In this document: positions 27,802-35,007 of the stretch, piece after piece
Layout of the letters: each line of letters opens with the position of its first letter
Numbering within the stretch: the first letter of the stretch is position 1
NCBI GenBank assembly: GCA_900544965.1
Contig: UQXE01000004.1
Span: 1-64,000, forward strand
Origin: an uncultured Eubacteriales bacterium
Lineage (GTDB): Bacteria; Bacillota; Clostridia; Christensenellales; CAG-138
Length of the DNA: 64,000 nt
Reading direction: 5' to 3'
Position numbers and translations under genes: made by a program
The notes under the pieces: model-generated
What the model was told of the DNA's origin: nothing
The model's input: the letters and a program-made list of their open reading frames with translations, nothing else
Databases searched by the model: none

Positions 27802-28634
27802 TGATTGTCATTGCTACCGACAGCACCGCATGTTTGACAAAACAGGAGGCCAGGCAGCTGGGCGTAATTTACGTACCCATGACCTATACGGTTGCGGGTA
27901 ATACATATACGGAACATTTTGTTGAAGATAACGGAAACTATGAGTCGCTTATAGCCGGCACCCAGGAGCTTCATACCTCTCAGCCCGCTATAGGCTGCTA
28001 TGAAAGAACCTTCTCTACGCTTCGCCGTTCAGGGTTCGAGGTGCTTTGCCTGACCATTTCATCAAGGCTCAGCGGAACATACAGCAACGCATCCCTGTGC
28101 GCTAGGAACATGGGGGAGGACAGCTCCATTAAGGTGGTTGACACACGAACAACCGCAATAGGAATAGCGTTTTTAGTTCGCGAGGCCAGACGCTTGATTC
28201 AAAGCGGCTACAGCCTGAGCGAAACCGCGGATGCAATTACTAAAATGCGCGGCCATGTTAAAACGCTTTTCTCTGTCAGCGATATGACGCCGCTTAGGCG
28301 AAGCGGACGTCTAGGGCCTGTTCGCCAATCTGTAGGCACTATACTTAATATCCGGCCGCTTCTGACGTGTAAGGATGGTGCGGTCATAGCCTGCGGAGCC
28401 GCACGAGGCAGGAGCGACCAGCTAAAGAGCCTGTTAAAGGCGGTTCCAGAAACCGCGGAGGAGATAGCGGTACAGTATATAAGCGAGGAAGAGGCCGCAA
28501 AGCAGCTTGTTGATCAAATTGAGAAGAAGTGCGGGGTTCATGTCACGCTCAGAAAGCTTGGTCCAGTATTGGGAATACATCTTGGCCTTGATATATTAGG
28601 AGCCATGTGGTTTGATCCTGCCAGTAAAGATTAA
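27801..28634 (+). CDS. DegV family protein, FakB-like fatty-acid-binding protein
   Basis: The protein has 277 residues. The classical lipid-site motifs are both present: HTSQPAIGCY and SSRLSGTYSNA, and the N-terminus (ATDSTACLT) is typical. FakB proteins hold an exogenous or recycled fatty acid for phosphorylation by FakA and feed it into phospholipid synthesis. The gene begins with an ATG that overlaps the accA stop by one base, so it is the thirteenth gene of the FASII operon and translationally coupled. This placement suggests co-control of synthesis and fatty-acid uptake. It is more canonical than the other DegV protein (3982-4824). Confidence 0.9.
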   Translation: MIVIATDSTACLTKQEARQLGVIYVPMTYTVAGNTYTEHFVEDNGNYESLIAGTQELHTSQPAIGCYERTFSTLRRSGFEVLCLTISSRLSGTYSNASLCARNMGEDSSIKVVDTRTTAIGIAFLVREARRLIQSGYSLSETADAITKMRGHVKTLFSVSDMTPLRRSGRLGPVRQSVGTILNIRPLLTCKDGAVIACGAARGRSDQLKSLLKAVPETAEEIAVQYISEEEAAKQLVDQIEKKCGVHVTLRKLGPVLGIHLGLDILGAMWFDPASKD

Positions 28635-28666
28635 CCAAGGGTATACCTTAGCTGTTATAGCCTTTC

Positions 28667-28712
28667 AGATCAACTTAAAGCCGGCGTTATGGCTATAAGT
28701 TGATCTTTATTG
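28667..28712 (+). terminator. Terminator of the FASII operon
   Basis: AGATCAACTTA (28667-28677) and TAAGTTGATCT (28696-28706) are perfect complements, with an inner AGCC/GGCT stem and TTTATT behind. It lies 33 bases after the degV stop. Confidence 0.75.
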
Positions 28713-29008
28713 ATCTGAGTAATAGATGCGGGGTCCGCTTTATTACATATAGGATGTACCGCCAAGAACGGCGTGTCATCCATAGATATAAACACGGCCG
28801 CGGGTGACTTGATAAATAATGGATTAAATAGATATGTTGCAGTCCGCGTCTGTCCCAAAACAGGGGTTTATTCTTAAACCGGTTTCGGAGTTTACAGACA
28901 AAGTATACGAGCGGGATTGCTAAATACCTTTGATAATAACGGTCCTGATTATGAGCAGACCCAAATAACGCAGAGCATTCAAACTTAACGAATTAACAAA
29001 ATATTAAA
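28713..29008. other. Non-coding stretch between convergent operons
   Basis: No gene is supported. A 62-codon minus-strand open frame (28670-28858) begins with TTG without a ribosome site and runs through the FASII terminator. Two short plus-strand frames end at 28922 and 28988. The stretch may hold gene remains but I cannot name any. Confidence 0.4.
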
Positions 29009-29037
29009 GGCGGAACAGCCTGAATCGCTGTACCGCC
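29009..29037 (-). terminator. Terminator after the CorC-type gene
   Basis: GGCGG-A-ACAGC and GCTGT-A-CCGCC pair with one A/A mismatch over a 7-base loop. On the minus strand CTTTAATATTTTG follows. It is 57 bases beyond the stop. Confidence 0.7.
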
Positions 29038-29093
29038 ATTGGAATTAGTGCCCTGTGATACCCTGGTTTAGTTTTATCAGAACAGTTTGCAGT

Positions 29094-30473
29094 CTAGTTG
29101 TTAGAGCCGTGTACGTCGCTTTTGGAAACCGCCGCGGCCTGCTCATCCGTTTCGGTTTTTGAAACCATTGCCCACTCAACCCTATGGTCCTCAAGCTTAT
29201 CAACCTTAATATGCAGTCCCAGAACATCTACCTCGGGTTTGCTTCCGTCCGGGGGTATCTGGTTAAGGCAGCTGAACACGAGACCGCCTAGCGTTTCATA
29301 TTCGTCTTCCTCATTGGGTTTCCATTTTAAGCCTAGGACTTCAACAATCTCACCCAGCTCAGCGCTTCCCGCGATCTTCCAAACATTATCTCCAAGTTTA
29401 GTGATCGCCTGCTCGTCCTGAGGATCGGATTCGTCATAGATATTGCCTACAATCTCCTCTATTAAATCTTCCATTGTAATCAAACCGCATGTTCCGCCAT
29501 ATTCGTCAACAACAATGGCCATATGAACTTTATTTGCTTGCATATCGCGGAACAGCACATCGGCCTTTACGCTGTCCGGAACAAAGTAGGCAGGCGTTAA
29601 AGCTTCGATTATTGGCTTTGATGAGGGTCCGGTCATCTCTAAAAGGTATTCGCGGGCGCGAAGTATCCCCACTATATCATCGACATCTTCGCCGCAAACT
29701 GGAAAGCGTGACAACCCACTTTCCCTTATCGTATTTATTATTTCATCATGCGTAGAATCCGTCCATAATACCACCATGTCGGTGCGGTGTATCATAACGT
29801 CCTCCGCCGTTATATCGTTAAATTCAAATATGTTGTTTATCAGCTCTTTTTCATTTGTCTCTATTACTCCGCTTTCATTGCCCATGTCAACCATCATACG
29901 TATTTCCGCTTCGGAAACCGCCTCGTCCGTTTCGTGAGGATTGATTCGAAAAAGCCTGAGGATACCGTTTGTACAGATGGACAGCAGCCAGATTATGGGT
30001 TTCATTATCTTCGACAGTATAGTTATTATGCGGCACGAAAGGCGGGCTACCTTTTCTGGCTTTCTCATGGCTATGCGCTTTGGCACGAGCTCTCCGAGAA
30101 CAAGCATAAGGAACGAAAGTATAAGCGTAATTAAGATTACCGCTATTGTATTGAGCGATGCCTCCGATACGCCTGTAATTCCTACAGTGTTAACCAGCCA
30201 TCTGACTATAAGGTCTGAAAAATTGTCCGCGGCAAAGGCGGAGCCCAAAAAACCTGCCAGGGTTATGCCTATCTGTATGGTGGAAAGGAACCCTGTGGGC
30301 TCTGCTACCATTTTAAGCATTTTCTGAGCAAGCTTATCACCTTCCGCTACCTGCCGGCGGAGTTTGCCCTCGTTCAGCGAAATAACAGCTATCTCCGCCG
30401 ATGCGAAGAAAGCGTTTAAGAGTATTAAAACAAGCTGTAGGATTAATTGCCCTATTACTGGGTTGTCGTCCAC
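29094..30473 (-). CDS. Hemolysin/CorC family protein (CNNM + CBS pair + CorC_HlyC)
   Basis: The protein has 459 residues and starts with GTG at 30473, GGGGGCG lying about 8 bases upstream. An N-terminal CNNM membrane domain (residues 1-190: LNAFFASAEIAVISL, IGITLAGFLGSAFA, ELVPKRIAMRKPE) is followed by two CBS motifs (about 215-335, with MVDEYGGTCGLITMEDLIEE-like sequence) and a C-terminal CorC_HlyC transporter-associated domain. Family members are tied to magnesium or cobalt efflux and tolerance. The old name hemolysin is not evidence of haemolysis. It is a single-gene unit. Confidence 0.93.
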   Translation of the reverse strand: MDDNPVIGQLILQLVLILLNAFFASAEIAVISLNEGKLRRQVAEGDKLAQKMLKMVAEPTGFLSTIQIGITLAGFLGSAFAADNFSDLIVRWLVNTVGITGVSEASLNTIAVILITLILSFLMLVLGELVPKRIAMRKPEKVARLSCRIITILSKIMKPIIWLLSICTNGILRLFRINPHETDEAVSEAEIRMMVDMGNESGVIETNEKELINNIFEFNDITAEDVMIHRTDMVVLWTDSTHDEIINTIRESGLSRFPVCGEDVDDIVGILRAREYLLEMTGPSSKPIIEALTPAYFVPDSVKADVLFRDMQANKVHMAIVVDEYGGTCGLITMEDLIEEIVGNIYDESDPQDEQAITKLGDNVWKIAGSAELGEIVEVLGLKWKPNEEDEYETLGGLVFSCLNQIPPDGSKPEVDVLGLHIKVDKLEDHRVEWAMVSKTETDEQAAAVSKSDVHGSNN

Positions 30474-30957
30474 AAATTATCGCCCCCGTTTCAAAGATTG
30501 AGATTTTTTAGACGCAAATAAGAACACGGCCGCTATGCTTATAATACGCATAGGCCCTGTTCGTATGTATGCATATAGTGTCAAGACTACTTCGGTAACA
30601 GTCGCTGCTGCCGTCTTCCATTTTTAACCCGTCTTACCTCACCAATATAATAATGCGTCATTAATCAGTATATCGCGCAATAATAAAACTGTCAACGATT
30701 ATATTCCAAAGTGGTATGTAGGATGTAATATTGTCAAATACGTTGGACGGAAAAGGCAGCGAGGAAAGCATTGGGGGGGTATACTGTAAAGGATGCATAG
30801 GACGATTACTTGAGGCTCCCCGATGCATGGCAAGCTGTGAATCGAAGTGGCGAGCGAGTAGAAACGGCGTTGATCCTCGCGGTGACCTCGCTCCGCCTTG
30901 CCGTTGTAATAGGGGCGGATAAGTTTGTGCCGAATGCTGAGATTTCCTACAGCCGGA

Positions 30958-30993
30958 TTTAAAGTCAAGGGCTGTGGCCCTTGACAATCCCGG
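30958..30993. repeat. Dispersed hairpin repeat, copy 2
   Basis: The hairpin GTCAAGGGC-TGTG-GCCCTTGAC (30964-30985) and its flanks (CCGGAT-AAA before, AATCCCG after) match positions 112-153 with few differences. In the first copy the hairpin is the terminator of a minus-strand gene; here no gene ends nearby. Confidence 0.65.
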
Positions 30994-31110
30994 GGTAATA
31001 ACTCGCCTGTACCGACTATATAAGCATTTTACCAACTTGTTCTTTTTCTAATACTTTTTGTTTTTTAAATTGGCAACACCATCGCAAAGAAGATTAGCGT
31101 TAAAATATAT

Positions 31111-31138
31111 TGTTGTCTAATCTAGCAGATTAACAACA
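31111..31138. repeat. 12-bp hairpin in the gene-poor region
   Basis: TGTTGT-C-TAATCT and AGATTA-ACAACA pair with a single bulged C around a 3-base loop. No neighbouring gene explains it. Confidence 0.4.
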
Positions 31139-31314
31139 CAGCTGCCCAAGCACAAGCACCGTAGGTAGCTTCATTGCTTACCCTTCCCATCGTATCGGCT
31201 GTTGAATATGGGAGCGATAGCGTCCACATCAGTCTGAGCGACGTTGGAAAAAAGTACTATAGTCTTTCTTAATTCCTATAAGAAGTGCGGGCCTGACTAT
31301 GATATAATCTATTA

Positions 31315-31343
31315 AGGCAGGCTTCATAATACAAAGCCTGCCT
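31315..31343 (-). terminator. Terminator after folT
   Basis: AGGCAGGCTT (31315-31324) and AAGCCTGCCT (31334-31343) are perfect complements over a 9-base loop, 14 bases beyond the folT stop. Confidence 0.65.
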
Positions 31344-31356
31344 TTGTGTACTATTG

Positions 31357-31887
31357 TCAGGACTGCTGCCTTTTCAGCTTTGATTCCATTTCCAGAGGAA
31401 CGATTCTTTGCTTCGCCAAAACTGCTACAACTATCGTTTGCATCGCCAGCATTACGGCATATTGGACAAGCCGCTGCGGCATTAGTCCTATCAGCGTAAC
31501 TCCGCTGGTAGTAAGATATATCCAAAGCGAATTAAGGCCCAAAGAACAGACGGTAAGCGAACATAGGGCCGCTAGAAACGACCTTAACACCGTAGCTTTT
31601 CTCCCGTATAAAAATAATCCGTAAATTATGCCGCTAAGGAAGGCCGACAGTGTATAGCCTGGAAAATATGGTCCTATCGGAAACAGCATTGCGCCAATAA
31701 AATCTCCAAGTCCCGCAACGCAGCCTGCATATATAGGACCATACATCAGAGCTACCAACGCAACAGGTATGAAATTGAACGCCAATTTCATAGTAGCGGT
31801 TTGGATGGAAAGGAACCTGGATAAAACTATCTCTATGGCTAGCATAAGTCCAAGTATGACCATCTTTTTGATCTTAGTGTTTTTCAT
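31357..31887 (-). CDS. folT: ECF-transporter substrate-binding subunit for folate
   Basis: The protein has 176 residues with about six membrane helices. The family's KMVILGLMLAIEIVLSRFLS start, FNFIPVALVALMYGPIYAG and LGDFIGAMLFPIGPYFPGYT segments are present. S components of energy-coupling-factor transporters bind the vitamin and share an EcfA-EcfA'-EcfT module, not seen here. The tetrahydrofolate riboswitch directly upstream identifies the substrate as a folate. GGAGG lies 6 bases before the ATG at 31887, preferred to the in-frame start at 31914, which overlaps the riboswitch terminator. Confidence 0.92.
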   Translation of the reverse strand: MKNTKIKKMVILGLMLAIEIVLSRFLSIQTATMKLAFNFIPVALVALMYGPIYAGCVAGLGDFIGAMLFPIGPYFPGYTLSAFLSGIIYGLFLYGRKATVLRSFLAALCSLTVCSLGLNSLWIYLTTSGVTLIGLMPQRLVQYAVMLAMQTIVVAVLAKQRIVPLEMESKLKRQQS

Positions 31888-31912
31888 ATTAACCTCCGCA
31901 TTCTTCCCCGAC

Positions 31913-31942
31913 AAAAAAAGTCCGACGCCAAATCGGCGACGG
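31913..31942 (-). terminator. Riboswitch-controlled terminator before folT
   Basis: CCGTCGCC and GGCGTCGG pair with one T/T mismatch around GATTT and are followed by AC and seven T. It lies between the THF riboswitch and the folT ribosome site, as expected for transcription attenuation when the ligand is bound. An AACGTATGCGTTTACGTT hairpin just upstream may take part in the antiterminator. Confidence 0.8.
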
Positions 31943-31990
31943 TAGTCTGCGAAAGCCCATCTAACGTAAACGCATACGTTTAAGAACTAT

Positions 31991-32087
31991 ACAGCGGACG
32001 CGATATGGCACCGCAAGGGCTTTTCACCCTTTTCGTCAAGGGGCAACTTCCCATCCCCCAGCACTTAACGCACCATACCTACTCTGC
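31991..32087 (-). ncRNA. Tetrahydrofolate (THF) riboswitch, RF01831 type
   Basis: On the minus strand the class signature is clear in order: GCAGAGTAGG, TGCGTTAAGTG, GGGATGGGAAGTTGCCCC, GACGAAAAGGGTGAAAAGCC, TGCGGTGCCATA and TCCGCTGT. P1 (GCAG/CTGT, one wobble), P2 (GGTATGG/CCATATC, one wobble) and P3 (GGGG/CCCC) can be drawn. Such RNAs bind reduced folates and usually lower expression of folate transport or synthesis genes. The folT gene downstream fits this. Confidence 0.95.
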
Positions 32088-32111
32088 ACGTCGGGTCGTT
32101 TTGTCACGATT

Positions 32112-32140
32112 AGATTAACATCCTTTACGACACATTTCAA
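32112..32140 (-). promoter_or_regulatory. Promoter of the THF riboswitch-folT transcript
   Basis: TTGAAA (32135-32140) and TAATCT (32112-32117) on the minus strand are 17 bases apart. The predicted start lies about 17 bases before the riboswitch. Confidence 0.55.
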
Positions 32141-32306
32141 CCACTACCATAAGCTTCATCATAATATATTAAACAGTTGTGCATTCAAATTTAATTACCA
32201 TTATTTACATATATTATAAGCCAATCTCCACCATCGTATATATTCATTAGGCGGCCCCTTACAGAATTATGGCAAAAATAGCAATAAACTTGAGCATGCA
32301 TAATAG

Positions 32307-32849
32307 TTATATAAATAGTTCCAATGTGCCAAGCGCTATCATAATTATTCCGCCAATTACACAGAACGTTCTGGGGCGCGGAAGTTTAGAAGCAGAAGCG
32401 GTGAAACCAATACGGTTGCCAATGGCGACGGAAAGGACACTAAGCACTCCGACCGCCAGTGAAGCGCTTAACGGCGATAACCCGGTAAGCCCCGCGCCGA
32501 TTGCCACAGGAATGCAGTTTATGGCAAGACCGCTGCCCAAGACCATGGTGTCTTTCCACGAAAACGTAATATCCCTATATTGTTTACCGTCATATTCCTT
32601 TGATAGTATCAGTGAAAACGCTCCTATCAGGATTATAATTATACCTCCTATTATGTTTGGTATCCTTCCAAACCTCGAAAATATTGAGGAAAAGTAACAA
32701 AAAAAGCATGTGGCGGCCGCAGAGAACAACCCAATCACCAAATTAGCCTTAATAGTTATCCGCTTTTTTAAAAATCCAAAGGATACCCCGATGAGAAGAT
32801 TGTCAAGATTAGTTGATATACCCAAAAGCAAAGTCGATAAAAGGTGCAT
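32307..32849 (-). CDS. MntP/YtaF-family membrane protein, putative manganese or metal efflux
   Basis: The protein has 180 residues with six membrane helices. The family repeats are seen as STNLDNLLIGVSFGF in helix 1 and GSGLAINCIPVAIGAGL in the second half. Helix 6 holds GGIIMIALGTLELF. MntP exports Mn(II); the close relative YtaF is known as a sporulation membrane protein. The sequence alone does not separate them, though NCIPVAIGAGLTG is nearer YtaF in feel. The ribosome site TAGGAGG lies 7 bases before the ATG. A structured leader precedes it (32903-32951). Confidence 0.82.
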   Translation of the reverse strand: MHLLSTLLLGISTNLDNLLIGVSFGFLKKRITIKANLVIGLFSAAATCFFCYFSSIFSRFGRIPNIIGGIIIILIGAFSLILSKEYDGKQYRDITFSWKDTMVLGSGLAINCIPVAIGAGLTGLSPLSASLAVGVLSVLSVAIGNRIGFTASASKLPRPRTFCVIGGIIMIALGTLELFI

Positions 32850-32902
32850 AGCGTATTCCTCCTACCGACATCTTATGCTGCACAACAAAAACTGTGTTCT
32901 AT

Positions 32903-32951
32903 GCCGATGGCGGGAATCCATCGGCAGGAGGTTTTAATTCATCCCCTGCCG
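32903..32951 (-). promoter_or_regulatory. Structured leader upstream of the MntP/YtaF gene
   Basis: Two competing stems are possible. GCCGATGG / CCATCGGC (32903-32910 with 32918-32925) is a perfect 8-bp hairpin, and CGGCAGG / CCTGCCG (32922-32928 with 32945-32951) is a perfect 7-bp stem. They share bases 32922-32925, so only one can form at a time. This is the geometry of a switching leader. I do not recognise a known metal riboswitch class with certainty. Confidence 0.4.
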
Positions 32952-33008
32952 GAGACTTAGACACCTAAAAAAGTAGTCAGACATGTGCTCAGCTGGTAAA
33001 TAACATAA

Positions 33009-33533
33009 TTAAACCTGATATTTCATACCTATTTCGATTATTTCTCCTTCATTGTTTACATGGAAAAACCACAGAGACTCCTGCCACCAGCTGAACCACG
33101 GATTATCAGCGTCAGATTCACAGAATTTTAGGAAACGGTCAAAATCAAGTTTAAGCGTTGGATATACATAATTGTCGAGAATCCAAAACTCACAATTTTC
33201 TGATAATTTAAACTCTATAACATCATTACTGTCGTTTATTAGTTCATATCCGGAGGATTCTATGGATTCATCCGAACGTATAGTTACTTCATCAATATGT
33301 GCTGAGTTTTCTGTCAGTCCTGTTATATATCCCCATAAATCCGCTGTTTCTTAATTATATATATAGTCCAATGCCAATCCGTAAAGCAATGGATCTACGA
33401 ATGTATTATCCAGTCTTGCCCTTAGTTTGTCATCTAAGGGATAAAAACTGCCTAGTTGCGGCGCCAACTCCAAGACTGTTAAAAAATACTCGTTTTGAAT
33501 TCTATCATATATAAGAAATGACCCCTTAAAATA
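33009..33533 (-). pseudogene. Relic of an unknown gene with an in-frame stop and no start
   Basis: On the minus strand one reading frame codes protein-like sequence of about 174 codons (for example NEYFLTVLELAPQLG, later YPTLKLDFDRFLKFC, then NPWFSWWQESLWFFHV). It is broken by a TAA at 33351-33353 and ends at TAA 33009-33011. No ATG or ribosome site is seen at its 5' end, where another stop lies at 33534-33536. Composition (Trp, Phe, Asp/Glu-rich, soluble) recalls small immunity-type proteins, but I cannot name the family. A sequencing error could make the internal stop, but not the missing start. Confidence 0.6.
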
Positions 33534-33635
33534 TTAAAATAATATCATTTACGATGATCTTATTTCAACCGTATTTCGACAATTTATATTGCAAGTACCA
33601 TATTTGATACAAATATCCATATGTTTTATAAATTA

Positions 33636-33664
33636 AAAGGCGGCATGGGTGAAGACCATGCCGC
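33636..33664 (-). terminator. Terminator after the PTS IIC gene
   Basis: GCGGCATGG (33640-33648) and CCATGCCGC (33656-33664) pair perfectly over 7 bases. On the minus strand CCTTTTAATTT follows. Confidence 0.8.
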
Positions 33665-33683
33665 GCGTTTGTAATTACTTAGT

Positions 33684-34715
33684 TTACTGCTGAAGCTTAA
33701 GATCCCCTTCTTTTATCCAGCCAATGCGCCTTAAAACTGTACTGAACAGCAGTGTAAGAACGGCAGGCAGAATAAAGCATACCAGCGCTATCCCTATCCA
33801 CATTGACGCGCCTCCTTCGGGCATGGCGCTGATTATGCCGAAGGGCCCTACAAGTCCGCATGTGCCCATTCCCGCGCCTACCGGAATATTCTTCAACCCA
33901 AATACGCTGGTTGCTATAGGCCCTGTTATCATCGAAGCGAGCGTAGGCGGTATCCATATGCGGGGATTCTTGATAATGTTAGGCATCTGAAGCATAGATG
34001 TGCCAAGCCCCTGTGCAATTAATCCTCCCCAGCGGTTTTCCTTAAAGCTCATAACGGCAAACCCGATCATTTGAGCACAGCATCCAGCGGTAGCGGCGCC
34101 GGCGGCAATTCCTCCCAGGTTCAGCATTATGCATATGGCAGCGCTGCTTATTGGAAGAGTAAGCGCAATACCCATGAGGGCTGAAACGATAATCCCCATG
34201 ATAATTGGCTGCATGCTTGTGGCCGTCATGATCAATGAACCGAAGGCGGTCATCAAAGCGGACACAGCTGGTCCCGCCAGCATGGCAACCGCTACGCCTG
34301 AAACAATGCAGACAGCTGGAGTAACTATTATATCTACTTTAGTTTCACCGCATACCAGCTTGCCCAGCTCGGCAGCAATAATAGTAGCGATAAATGCTCC
34401 AACCGGGCCTCCAAGCGCATTGCCGGCAAGTCCTACGGCTGCTGATGAAAAAAGAACGAGCTTTGGCGATTTTAGCGCCCAAGCAATGGATATTCCCAAA
34501 GCCGCGCCTGTGGCGTCCTTTGCAAAGTCGGCCAGTTCAATGAAGAAGGGTATCCCCAATTCGTTGCCAAGCGTGGAAAAGATAGTACCAATAAGCAAAG
34601 AGGTAAAAAGCCCGTAGGCCATTGCACCCATAGCGTCTATAAAGTAAACCCTTAACGATATATTGATATCCTTGCGCTTTAAAAACGCACCAAACCTACC
34701 CGCAGCTTTTTCCAA
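33684..34715 (-). CDS. PTS-type IIC permease (PF13303-like)
   Basis: From a TTG at 34715 the protein has 343 residues with eight or more membrane segments (GAMAYGLFTSLLIGTIFSTLG, VGLAGNALGGPVGAFIA, GGLIAQGLGTSMLQMPN, PVGAGMGTCGLVGP). It fits the family 'phosphotransferase system, EIIC' without attached IIA or IIB. GAGGAGG lies 5 bases before the TTG. The in-frame ATG at 34760 has no ribosome site and lies one base after the promoter's -10 box, so it would be outside or at the very edge of the transcript. The substrate is unknown, and no PTS partner genes are near. Confidence 0.82.
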   Translation of the reverse strand: MEKAAGRFGAFLKRKDINISLRVYFIDAMGAMAYGLFTSLLIGTIFSTLGNELGIPFFIELADFAKDATGAALGISIAWALKSPKLVLFSSAAVGLAGNALGGPVGAFIATIIAAELGKLVCGETKVDIIVTPAVCIVSGVAVAMLAGPAVSALMTAFGSLIMTATSMQPIIMGIIVSALMGIALTLPISSAAICIMLNLGGIAAGAATAGCCAQMIGFAVMSFKENRWGGLIAQGLGTSMLQMPNIIKNPRIWIPPTLASMITGPIATSVFGLKNIPVGAGMGTCGLVGPFGIISAMPEGGASMWIGIALVCFILPAVLTLLFSTVLRRIGWIKEGDLKLQQ

Positions 34716-34761
34716 ACCGTCCTCCTCAACGCATATGCGTTTATTTTTAAATAGCCACATT

Positions 34762-34790
34762 ATTATAGACCATGCGTATCTTCATGTAAA
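34762..34790 (-). promoter_or_regulatory. Promoter of the PTS IIC gene
   Basis: TTTACA (34785-34790) and a perfect TATAAT (34762-34767) on the minus strand are 17 bases apart. The expected start near 34755 supports translation from the TTG at 34715. Confidence 0.65.
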
Positions 34791-34975
34791 CAATTAGTAA
34801 AGGTTTTTATCCGTTGTTTTACGTATAATATTTCGATTTAAGGTATAATCTTTAATATCAATAATTAGAAAGCAATAGCTTATATATGTTTAGAGCAAAG
34901 CGCGGGACTGGCCAATACCTGCCTGAATACTTTGATAAATAAGCGGACCATATTATGCTTTATCACAGTTTAGGT

Positions 34976-34981
34976 TATAAT
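34976..34981 (+). promoter_or_regulatory. -10 box before the nitrilase-family gene
   Basis: A perfect TATAAT lies 27 bases before the ATG at 35008. The -35 side is weak (TTATGC region). Confidence 0.4.
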
Positions 34982-35007
34982 GAAGATAAAAAGCCGAGGT
35001 TTGATTG

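Larger units (their letters stand above)
30481..31314. other. Gene-poor 0.8-kb region with hairpins and a GC-rich repeat-like segment
   Basis: No supported gene lies between the CorC-type gene and the folT terminator. The middle part (about 30741-30990) is GC-rich. It can form a stem GGCGAGCGAG / CTCGCTC-CGCC at about 30849-30901 and ends in a hairpin shared with 118-153. Open frames on both strands here are short, Arg/Ser/Pro-rich and without ribosome sites. A further hairpin is at 31111-31138. This looks like dispersed intergenic repeat material or an unknown structured RNA. Confidence 0.5.

Noticed and set aside
28670..28858. 62-codon minus-strand frame with protein-like sequence
   Set aside because: It starts with TTG, has no ribosome site and runs through the FASII operon terminator.
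30661..31035. 124-codon minus-strand frame in the gene-poor region
   Set aside because: Arg/Ser/Pro-rich, no ribosome site, overlaps a strong hairpin repeat and other frames of equal quality.
30474..31356. tRNA or known small RNA genes in the gene-poor region
   Set aside because: No cloverleaf, CCA end, 6S, SRP, tmRNA or RNase P features were seen.
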